The translations under genes and the position numbers were made by a program. A stretch of DNA of 64,000 nucleotides from NCBI GenBank assembly GCA_018873245.2, contig JAEMBT020000003.1, positions 7,769,843 through 7,833,842 of the forward strand. The letters run 5' to 3'. This DNA is from Archegozetes longisetosus (Eukaryota; Arthropoda; Arachnida; Sarcoptiformes; Trhypochthoniidae). The notes under the pieces were generated by a model. The model was not told where the DNA came from. It was given only the letters and a program-made list of their open reading frames with translations, and did not search any database. This document shows, in pieces, positions 26,142 to 35,920 of this stretch (position 1 is its first letter; each line of letters starts with the position of its first letter).

Positions 26142-28031
26142 AATGTTGAATTGGGTTCAAATAAATATGTTTTATGACAGAGTGGGAGAATCTATTAGAA
26201 AAAGATGAGTTTCGGATTAGCTTTTCCATTAAATATTAAATAATGTATAACAGTATAGAATGTGCTAATAATGGGATTGATATATTTTCATCGCAATCAT
26301 TATCTGTACCGAATCGTGATCTAGGGTTCAACTAAATTTATCATTAAGTATTCAAACAAAACTGAACTGATGTTTAGAGGAGGCACACGACTCAGTCACG
26401 ACTTTGTTCACTAGTGCCTTCACTTGTTTAATAGGAGCAACTCTAACTAGTAAAATTCACTTAACATTTTTATAATCTATATTTCATCGTTATTTTATAT
26501 TTATTAGTTATACTAATCATCTCAGAAACTAGCAAATTGATAACTCTGAGGACGCAATGGATAGTCATTGTTATACTAATAGTTTGAGCTCGACTTTGTG
26601 CCCTAGAAAAATAAGAGTTAGCTTGAACCGTCGCTTTGATTATCTCACGCTAACGCTTCGGACTTAGACCAAACTTCTAAGGTTAAAATGTGAGACCTAG
26701 ACACAACTTTTTGGGGCTTAGTTCAACCCGTCCTTATGGGTCAGGAGTTTGAATACTGAAGTACGCACTTAAAGACTGAACATCTGGTAACAGAATCTTC
26801 TTAAAAATACTGACCATTATTCAATTTGTTTACATTTGTTTCTATAAAACTAAAATAAAGGTTGAATATAAAGAAGAGATTAGTAAAAACTTCTTAAGCG
26901 TCAAGGATTGTTTTGAAAATATGAATTATTCTAACAAAGAGTAAAGTTATATGGTTTGAAAAAATGTGATGGCTTATAGTGCGACACCTAACATCTACTA
27001 CACATCAACTAAAACCTTTTCTATCTTTAGTGTTCAGTTTTTGTTCAGACTGAAAAACATCATTGAATCACTCAAACACTTTAACTATTTTGCGCTCAAA
27101 ACATCCAAATTTGATTTCAGGATTAGATTTAGATTAATTGTGGCTTAATTAGAACCAGGGGTGTATCCACAGATCAAATGTCCTGAATAAGAGTTAGATA
27201 GCACTTGGGAAATAGTATGATAGCATATTAACTGAATTGCCACTTGATTATATTTGCCTTGTACTATAAATGCTTCCGAATTAATGAATCCTAAAATGTT
27301 TTAATCTAAAAAGTAGTTCAACATTAGCATATACGCACATCTATTAAAGTCTAATAATTAGACTAAAGCTTATATAGTATACTATCATGAAAAAGATCTA
27401 CAACTAGGAGAGACGGTCTTCGTCAAAATACATAAATAAGTAGCATGCGAGTCGTACTCTTGCTCTTAAATCCGTTATGTTATGTCGATTGCTCGACAAC
27501 ATACATCTTCTAAAGTGGTAGTCAGCCACTGAACCCTAACAGTTAGAACTCCCACACATAACAGTGAACTTCAAAAAGTTGACAAATACAATGAATCGCT
27601 ATTTTAAAACTTGTTGCAAATATCTAATGACTAAATTAAATAATTGGATGTTTTCCTAAATTTTGTTGAATGATATACAACCTGATGCAACACAACGATA
27701 GTTAAACTAAGAGATAAGTATAAATATAAATTTAACGAACTTTTAAATGACAGAATAAATATCGAAATTAACTTTTGACAAGAAACCAAAGCCCTATTTG
27801 TTTGGCAACTGTTTTATTGTTTTTAAAGTAACCTTAAACGTGAAGTTAATATAAATTTACGCCACATTTCCAGAATGAATGGACGCTATAAAAAGGTTTC
27901 GCGTTAAATAACTGTATAATTTATTTGTTATCCTATAATGAGTTTTGGAGATTACTTGATTTGTTATATTTCTTAATCTCTCTATTACTTCGATTATATC
28001 GTGCAACAACATTAATTTTAGCTGAAAGGGC

Positions 28032-28032
<1 letters not shown>

Positions 28033-28108
<76 letters not shown>
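28033..28108. repeat. (AG)38 microsatellite
   Basis: A perfect tract of 38 AG units, the longest simple repeat in the window. Reading frames through it are artefacts. It lies 1.2 kb upstream of the Popeye gene. Confidence 0.98.
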
Positions 28109-28111
<3 letters not shown>

Positions 28112-29276
28112 ACTGAGCAAAAAATAGATTTCTACACAAATTAATTATTCTCATAAATTCAAACAATATAAATATGAACTCAATTCAGAATAGAAACATA
28201 ACTAATGATCACTTAAGAGGACCAGATTTGAAGCCTTTTTAAAACTTAGATCATACGATCGAGTCATCAAACTTCAAATAAATTCAGTTCTATATCTATG
28301 AAACACTAGGATTCGAGCATTACTTCAGAATTACCCAAAATAAACTGTTTTAAGCAAAGCAAACAATTGCTTAACAAATAATGGTAGCCAAAAACCTACA
28401 GACAAAAATGTTTGTTTACATTAATATTAAGGAGTGTATGTCATCACATTCTCCTCAATTTCTTTATTTAACGTTTTCTACTAGTGCCGAGTCTAATAGA
28501 TGACCACATTTTTCATTTACATCAAACTTATACTGAAATATTGCCAAAACTTTCAGTCCAACTCTGTATTGAATAACAATTAAATATTACATATTTCTTC
28601 TTTGCAAACTTGAATTTACCACTAGTTTTCTCTAAGCAACGAGTCTTAACAGATCCGCATAAAAGATTCATTAAGTCAACACATTAAATCACTCTGAAAA
28701 CTCCGGTATCATTATAAATTTTATAGTTATTCCGGTCATAAACTTGTATTAATCATCTGATAATTTTACGCAATATAAGTTTCGAACCACAGAATCAAGA
28801 ATTTCCGCTTTATTAGTATAAATTAATAATCAAACTCGAGCATTATAATTAATTAAATGTAACGTTTTGTCTCTCAGCTCTTAACTCATTAAGCAATGAA
28901 TAATTTTCTTTTAATACACAATCCAAAAGTTTCTATAACTTGAATAATCAGTTTGAAAGGCAAAATTTTGTTTAGATCTATAGTTATTCGGTGTATATAT
29001 CCTTTGCACAATAAGTTGCACAATCTTTTAAAAATCAGCAAAATTGAAGCCTCATTTTGGATGACCAACAACGTTTCATTTACAACTATTATCACAATTG
29101 AAAGTTCGTTCAACTGATCGTAAACCCCAATTCTTCAGTAAATCAGTAAATTTTAAGCAACTTTTCGTTGAAGATAAATTTTAAATAAATCACTAAACTT
29201 GCGAAGATTGAAAATCATTCAATTGTTAAGACGTGAACTTGTTTAAAAACTAACACATTAAGTGCTGTGAACAGCA

Positions 29277-30014
29277 ATGGATTATCATTTTATTTGTGAC
29301 CAATGGTCATCACCGAATAATTTTCTATTTCAACTAGCCAATATATTCATCGTATTGTCTAACTTTGAGCTAAATAGTAGATATAACTTACTATATCTTC
29401 GAATTTGCTTATTGTTATCATCAACATTTTTCAGTTTGTGGGGATGGTTAGTGCTTTGCTCCTTGGATACTTTTCTGTGGAATTTTATTTTCACCTGCAT
29501 CAACGTATATCATGTAACTGCAATTTTATATAACTTTTATCCCTTTGTTCTCAAATTAGATCCAACAGCAGAAAAAATATACAAAAAGTTCTTCAGTAAT
29601 AAAGGGGTTTCCAGGAATGTATTCAATAATGTGATTTACAAAAATATATGGGATGTAAAGACTCTAGAAGTTGGAGACATTTATTGCGTCGAGAACTTAA
29701 CTCACGCTAACAAATTATCGCTTCTATTTTCTGGTAAAATTGCTGTAATTCGAAACGATATTGTTATTAGTGAGATGACGGACCTAACATTTATTGATTC
29801 CCTGGAATGGTTTGTGACTAGTAGAAAAGGAGAGACACCAGTCTATGGAATGACTGCTTTAGCTTTAGAAAAGTCTCATATAATTATTTGGAACAATACA
29901 CTCATGAGGAGAATACTAGCGAAAGAACCCTTTGTAGACTCTGTGATCAATAGGATAATAGGTGAGGACGCGGTTAAAAGAGTTTATTATCAGCTTGATG
30001 AAAGTAGTTGTTAA
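29277..30014 (+). CDS. Popeye domain-containing protein (BVES/POPDC family)
   Basis: Single-exon gene of 245 aa; vertebrate members are about 290-360 aa and spliced. Popeye proteins are three-pass membrane proteins. Their cytosolic Popeye domain binds cAMP and modulates partners such as K2P channels in muscle. A short N-terminus ahead of the first membrane span carries the CDQW motif (residues 7-10). Three hydrophobic segments lie at about 15-31, 37-60 and 66-92. The Popeye domain spans about 93-240 and ends IGEDAVKRVYYQLDE, matching the family's IG.D...KLY.LND end. The phosphate-binding-cassette motif, usually DSPE, is DSLE at 174-177; the second motif, usually FQVT, reads YGMT at 190-193. 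The variable C-terminal tail of vertebrate members is missing. The start has G at -3 and G at +4. It is convergent with the tau gene, 315 bp away. Family assignment is secure; cAMP binding is not. Confidence 0.9.
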   Translation: MDYHFICDQWSSPNNFLFQLANIFIVLSNFELNSRYNLLYLRICLLLSSTFFSLWGWLVLCSLDTFLWNFIFTCINVYHVTAILYNFYPFVLKLDPTAEKIYKKFFSNKGVSRNVFNNVIYKNIWDVKTLEVGDIYCVENLTHANKLSLLFSGKIAVIRNDIVISEMTDLTFIDSLEWFVTSRKGETPVYGMTALALEKSHIIIWNNTLMRRILAKEPFVDSVINRIIGEDAVKRVYYQLDESSC

Positions 30015-30255
30015 CAAATGCTTTGTTCTAACTTATGGACAAATACGATCGTTTTCAATCGACTAAAGATACAAAGAGAAGAAATATAGTAATTCAATTA
30101 TAACTATTAGTGACAAAAGTAGTTAATTGTTAGTTCAATTAATTCAATCAATTGAATCACACATCTGTTGCACATGTTGTCCCCCTCTCATCATAAAAGT
30201 ATTAAATATTATAATTATATCGAAACTAACAATATTTATGACTTCTTTTCAAATG

Positions 30256-30261
30256 AATAAA
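30256..30261 (+). terminator. Polyadenylation signal of the Popeye gene
   Basis: Canonical AATAAA 242 bases after the stop codon, inside the gap before the convergent tau gene. Confidence 0.6.
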
Positions 30262-30329
30262 AAAGTGAATTCAAAAATGTGTATTTGACAGATGATCAAA
30301 ATTAACAAATTATAACCAAAATCAGTTGT

Positions 30330-33201
30330 TCAAACAGCACTTCTCATCGAAGATGCAGAATTTACTGGTGTCGCTTTTGCCGAGTCACCTGCATCAGTTG
30401 CCAATGAAGTCGGTTTTGTGGAACTTGTTGTCGAAGGCCTTTCACTCGATTCGAGCTTTTCCTCTGACTTCTGTGCTGCAGACGAAGTTCGCGAAGTCTC
30501 ACCGTTCTCTTTGCCTTCGATAGTCGGCGTCACTGATCCCGATTTTGATGGTGTTGGAGTTGTTGCCGGGCTCGAAGACGGCATGTACTTTTCATCAAAT
30601 ATCTTGATGGCTCCGCCACCCGGGGTGTGCTTCACGTTATCAAGTGATCCAACTTTTGAGGAGGCCTTCCACTCTAACTTCTGAGTCTTGACCTTAACAT
30701 CACCGCCAACTAAAATATTATAAAAACAATAAATATTATCAATTGTCAAATACAAAATAGCTACGATAACTTTTGTTGTAGCAACTTAGTACAAAAGCTA
30801 TAAAATATGATTGTATTGATTCATGACTTAAGGTTTAGATTGTAGACGTACGTGGTTTGTGTTTCGCATTTTCAAGCGATCCAACGCGTGACTTTGCATT
30901 CCACGCCAGCTTTTGTGTCTCCACTTTTTTTTCTCCTCCCGCTAAAAACATGAAAAATTCAATTCATTTTGAATCAGTCAAAACTAGTGATTAAGTTATA
31001 TAAATTACATTTTAAGCTAGAATTACATAAGAATGATTAGTTAGCTTTGAATTACTGAGTGAAGGCTCAATGAAAGTTTAAAGCCTTTTCAAATTGATTC
31101 TTAGTAAAAACTAGAGCAACAATAAAGTTTAGAACAGTTGGAGAGTATCACAAATATACAAACAAGAGTTAACTAACAGTTAATTAGTTTGCCTAAGATC
31201 AATATACTATGTCTACAATGGACGATATCTATTAAGACTAGTGTCACCTAATCCTATACAGTACTGCTTTTTATGTGTACAATACGGGTTAAAAGTTTTT
31301 TATAGAATGTATCGATTGTTTTATTGGAAATCAATCATAAGTAAGGTTTCATACTTGGTCTATGTTTCATATTATCTAATGAGCCGATTTTTGACTTGAC
31401 ATTCTTCAAATCTGGTCCACGAGCTAAACCGACCGGAGCTTTAATTGGAGGAACCTCTGAGTGAACAATTGAAAAAACATAAATTAAATAATTCACTTTG
31501 TTCTCATAGATTTTATTGAATTGATTCGCCAAACTTGACTAGTTAGATTTTAATTTTAGCGAAACAAACTTTATATTTAAGATGGAAATCAAATAAGTGA
31601 GACCTACTTTTAGCTTCTGTTTTCGTAGGCGAAGCACACTGTGATGAAGAAGTGGATGAAGTTCTACTTGATATACCTGTAATATAATAGTAAATGATTA
31701 CAATGAAACAACTAATTAAATAATCATGTTGTTGACAATACGCTATTTTCGATTCAATGGCAGACCTTTGAAAACAATAAAAGTTGCGCTAAAAAGCTTT
31801 ACAACTTTTATATTTGTCGATGTTTTTACGCCCATAAAAATCAAGTAAATTATACCCTTTAATGAAGCGAAGTATATGCAGATAAATGAATTGCATGAGA
31901 GTATTATATCAACAATTAGATAAAGTGCTTGCTTTAGTTGTAGCGGCATAGATTCGCAAATAGAGGTCAATCTAATGATTTTAATCCCACATCAAGTTTA
32001 TTAAGAGGACAAATATATTCTTATTAAATACTAGAGTCTGCTTTCAGAACATCGATACGAGAAAGCTTGTCTAACTTGAACGTGTCGTTAAGGGCTTTTT
32101 AAAAATCAATAACTATTAAGACATGTTTTTCTACCTCATTTTTGTGTTGGCTTTTAAAAACCACTTAAGTGCACGTGAGAGACAGGTTTTACTGTAATAT
32201 CGATACAAATACATCCTTGAGTTTGAGCTCAAATATTCAATAACACATAAATCAAAGCATCTAAACATGTATTTAAAGCTTCAATAAACAAAAAGGAGGA
32301 CAAACCATATGACAGGAAGTCACAGATCAATTCCAATGCTTTATCAATAAAAGTTTGTATTAATTGACGAAAGAAAACGTTTTATTCTTTTGTAATTCAC
32401 TTATAATTTCGTAAAATTAATGGATCGGCAAAATGTTAGCTTTGTTTTGTAAATTCTAGAACCAAATTATCATTTTATACCATTAGCAGAGTTTTGAACT
32501 CGACATAAGTTCTTAGTTTTGGTCATTAGTTTAATGAATATTTTGTTTAGCATGAAATTGTACGCATTTCTTCTATTCCTTATTAGGGAAAACTGGTTTC
32601 TGTCACTAAACACATCAATATTTGTTTGTTTATTTTATGCTAAAACTATTAACTTATTAGAAGCTAATATTTAATGAATCATTAATTAGCTGCCACTTAA
32701 ACGATTATTTGCGATTGATTTTTTATCTGCTTCAGTCTAACAGTCAGAGTAAAGTATTTCAAATAAATAAATCTTTATTACTATCATCATTATTATTATT
32801 ATTAATAGTTTGATTAAAATATTGATTGTAAACACTGTTGTCATATATCTTGAATCCAATCGATGGTATTTTTTCTATTCGAAAGTATGCCTTTAATGAG
32901 TTATTATTACCAATAAATATTAAGATTAAGTGAAGTATGAATAACTTATACTTAATATTGTATGTAAGGCTCTAGGAATAAATAATCGTATGGCATTTCT
33001 ACAAAACAAACTTTTATTTAATCATCTCATTACCAAATCAGTCACGAAAATCGAAACACATTAACAAAAATACTGCTAATATTGCTAAATCTTAACAAAA
33101 TAATAGCATTTAAAAAATTAATACAAACCTAAATTGTTTTTGATCTTTCCGTTCGTTGCCTCTTCTACCGAGTTATTAGTTTTTGCTTTATTAGCAGACA
33201 T
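30330..33201 (-). CDS. Tau/MAP2/MAP4-family microtubule-binding protein
   Basis: Five coding exons join in phase: 33201-33129, 31676-31608, 31456-31355, 30941-30852 and 30709-30330 (714 nt, 237 aa). Tau-family proteins bind and stabilise microtubules through tandem repeats. Residues 1-48 are Lys/Asn- and then Ser/Thr-rich, and 49-66 form a basic Pro-containing lead. Three repeats follow: SKIGSLDN...HRPTGG (about 67-97), SRVGSLEN...HKPLGG (98-128) and SKVGSLDN...HTPGGG (129-153). The tail is 84 residues, rich in Ser/Thr/Pro and Glu, and low-complexity. Compared with vertebrate tau it lacks the long projection domain and has three repeats. The start codon lies behind an acceptor-like TTGGCAG, so a 5' UTR exon further upstream is likely. 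No minus-strand AATAAA occurs between the stop and the Popeye gene. Alternative upstream exons may exist. Confidence 0.93.
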
Positions 33202-33890
33202 TGGCGCACAACTTCTGCCAAATTACAAATTATTTATAAAATTCTAAATTTATTAATATTTATGTTGCGTTTAGTTTAGAGTAGAAGTAATGTAAAGCTA
33301 TGTTTAGCCAAACCTAAAATTTATTGATCGTACAAAAATTGTTTTTACGACAGAATAGTCTAATATCTGCTGCTATGGCAATGATGGCTATCACTCGCAA
33401 TAGTTCAAATTTTGATTAGAGCACAGACTCCACAGACTCCACAGACTCTTTCTCTATTTCTTTTATACTTTCTCTCTCTCTTATAATCTGTAGACTCAAT
33501 AATGAAAATACAGTACAAACTAACTAAATCAGACTCTTTTAATAACAGCCACAGTACTGTTGAATTAAGCTCGAGCACGCGCGAGTGGCATAGATCCAAA
33601 CATAAAAAATACGTCAAACTTTTATTTTCTGCTCAGACTGCGTTCAACAAGAGTACGAATGTTCAAACTGACAAACACTTTCTGCAACGATTTGACGCTA
33701 AAAGCCAAACACTTAGTGGTATTTAATCTCTATTTACATTTAGTCCAATGTAAATGTAAGAAAGCGTTCATAACAATAAGATCACGAATTATTCAATGAA
33801 GGAAGCGATGGTTGAGGAGCAGGTGCAACACAAGACTCACTTTGCAGTTATACCATTAGCTGTATCGATAATTGTTTTAAAACAATAATT
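33202..33890 (-). promoter_or_regulatory. Likely 5' UTR exon/promoter region of the tau gene
   Basis: The tau start exon is preceded by a splice acceptor (TTGGCAG, about 33217-33211 on the minus strand). Transcription should therefore begin upstream. The interval is GC-richer, with CpGs (the GAGCACGCGCGAG patch near 33570-33590), a CT-rich stretch and a minus-strand donor-like GTGAGTC at about 33842-33836. The exact start site cannot be read. Confidence 0.3.
33422..33448. repeat. 9-bp tandem repeat, 3 copies
   Basis: Three perfect CACAGACTC units in the presumed 5' region of the tau gene. Confidence 0.9.
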
Positions 33891-33931
33891 ATATAATAGT
33901 TTTATTTCCTCCAGAAATTCTTCTCGTTTAG
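33502..33931 (+). CDS. Possible small two-exon gene, antisense to the tau 5' region
   Basis: This is a weak candidate. An ATG-initiated frame from 33502 gives 73 codons. It then reaches a donor-like G|GTATTT at 33721/33722 in phase 1. A strong acceptor (TTTATTTCCTCCAG) ends at 33914, and the spliced frame closes five codons later at 33931, giving 78 aa. The peptide is basic and Ser-rich, with a C-terminal stretch (HFLQRFDAKSQTLSE) that could be helical. There is no known domain and no signal peptide. Read-through without splicing also ends, at 33726. It may equally be a chance frame in the GC-richer 5' region of the tau gene. Confidence 0.2.
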
Positions 33932-35829
33932 TTGAAGGACTACTTATTTGAGATTAAATACTAGCAAAACAAATTGTTTTAAACAATTAACTACATATTA
34001 AAACTTCTATCTTATCACATTACAACACTTTACACCAGCTTTTAATTTAGTATTCTTAGAGATAGCTTACAATAACTTTTAAATGCACCACTCGATGAAG
34101 AATTCGGTGAAATCTCTATTATGAGCAGTTGTTCAGTTACTATAATAAAGTGAAAGTGTTTTTATATTCATAAACTTTATGACATAAAGTAATTGTTATA
34201 TGATTTGAGTATCATTTGAATAGCTTTATGAGACAGATACCATAAAACGGCAATACTTAGAACGTTGATTCTGTTGCCTAATTTTATAGAAAAAGAGTTG
34301 ACATACTGACCGTAAAAGCAGTTATCGAGTCGATTAGTAATCGATAATTGTTACAAAGCATTTGTAAAATTAACATTTTTAATCGGAACAGATTCATCGC
34401 GTGCAATTCTGCTTGAATTAAATCTGATAAGATCTTACATTAAATGACCCTTCTTCAAACTTTTAATCACTCATCAGCAGAAATTTAGTGTGCAAAGTTG
34501 TCAGTTTGCTTCAACTGAATTTAAAGTCTTAATTTGAGCTTGTCATTTTGTCACAAACTTTCAAAATGATTTGAAGTGTCACAGTTAAAGGTTAGATTAC
34601 TGATGACTCGAGGGTAGCTAAGGTGATGTATGTTGAATAATGCTTCCACGAGCTCATTTAAACTTATAAAGTATTGTTAATTAGCACAATCTGCAGCATT
34701 ATCAATTTGATATTGAATTGATTGAAGTTGAGAAATGATTGATAAAGCAAATGACTACCTTTTCTTCACACTAACATTCCATTAGACGTTTGCAATTATT
34801 TCTTTCTAAGCAAGCTTCAACCGACTGCACTTGCAATCAATTCAGAATTAATCAAAGGTGTGATAACTTATTTTTTGTATCACATAACAAAAGTCAATAG
34901 CAAAACGAGGCAATGACTTTTTAAGTGTCATAACCAGTACTGTACCTCAATAAATAAGTCAAATGCTGTATTTCGATGAATACTCAACAGATATTAAGGT
35001 TCTAAAGACGTGACTATTTCAGATAAATTTGGTATAAATTAGAGTGAAGTCAACTTGTTTATTTCATCAGAGACCAAGTGGTTTGACAGTATGAAATCAT
35101 ATTGATATGTTCATATATTTATTTTACATAAGTTTAATACTTACCCTATGAAGAAAATGAAAGCTTAATTAAAGCTGACTGTTGTCATAAAAAATAAATA
35201 AATAGCTCAAAACAACACTTTTCTAATTTTGTTCGATAATTCTTCAATACTTAGCTAGTCCTAAGATCTCAAACAGATATACATAAAGTAAAATGAACAG
35301 ACTTTGTTACAGTGAGTCAATAATTTGAAAATGAACTAATACTAATAGCCTAGAGAAAATAAAGCATAGAAACCATCCACGTAGCACATCGAAAAATCTT
35401 TACTAAATCTTAGAAAATCATAAAGATAACAAGATTCTAGGCATTCGGTCTATTATTTGATATTCAGATACTTCAGTTATTGAGCAAGGATTTCTTCAAT
35501 ATTAATAAAGTTTTCAGTGTCAATAACAAAAATCAAGTAGATGTGGAGCGATTTAGATTTGAAAAAATACTTATTTTATCCAATCTTTACAGTTTGAATC
35601 AACTTTGAACAAAATGCTAAACTCATAAATCAAAGAAAAATCTGATACCATTCACACTAATACTTGTAGAGGCTCTACTAATACAAATTTGATTCGTGCA
35701 ATTAGAAGGACCAAACTGTGATTATGCAAAACCATAATTGGAGCAAAAAACGTGAGTAATAGTAACATGTGATAATAAAGATAATTGTGAACTGTTTTGC
35801 GAATGGTATCAGAATAATTAGATATTCTA
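33932..35829. other. Spacer between tau 5' region and Eps8 3' end
   Basis: AT-rich with no supportable gene. The minus-strand frame at 35652-35840 is hydrophobic and lies in the presumed 3' UTR of Eps8. I see no repeats of note. Confidence 0.5.
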
Positions 35830-35835
35830 TTTAAT
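35830..35835 (-). terminator. Candidate poly(A) signal of Eps8
   Basis: ATTAAA on the minus strand, 86 bases after the Eps8 stop. It is the nearest canonical-type hexamer I found. Confidence 0.4.
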
Positions 35836-35920
35836 AACATAAATGATGATATGTTAACAAGCTTCTAAATGCCAATCAAATTGAACAACCAATACTAAAC
35901 GTATACTTATAAAAATGCAT

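Larger units (their letters stand above)
17331..29276. other. Gene-poor AT-rich spacer
   Basis: About 12 kb with no supportable gene. It contains palindromic repeats (18.2, 18.4, 19.8, 20.5 and 26.1 kb), a 12-bp tandem repeat at 25.0 kb and the large AG microsatellite at 28.0 kb. Opposite open frames at 21864-22067 (+) and 21882-22094 (-) overlap. The minus one has a C-x2-C...H-x2-H pattern, but its spacing does not fit a C2H2 finger. The patch at 26580-26790 is GC-richer, with no readable gene. Confidence 0.5.

Noticed and set aside
26580..26790. tRNA- or SINE-like patch (small ACCC/GGGT hairpin, GAGTTTGAAT)
   Set aside because: No cloverleaf with consistent acceptor, D and T arms could be drawn, and there is no second copy in the window.
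27925..28166. Overlapping open frames on both strands (63 and 77 aa)
   Set aside because: Both are created by the (AG)38 microsatellite, read as Arg-Glu or Ser-Leu repeats.
30326..30684. Plus-strand frames opposite the tau last exon (65 and 88 aa)
   Set aside because: Shadows of the tau coding exon on the minus strand.
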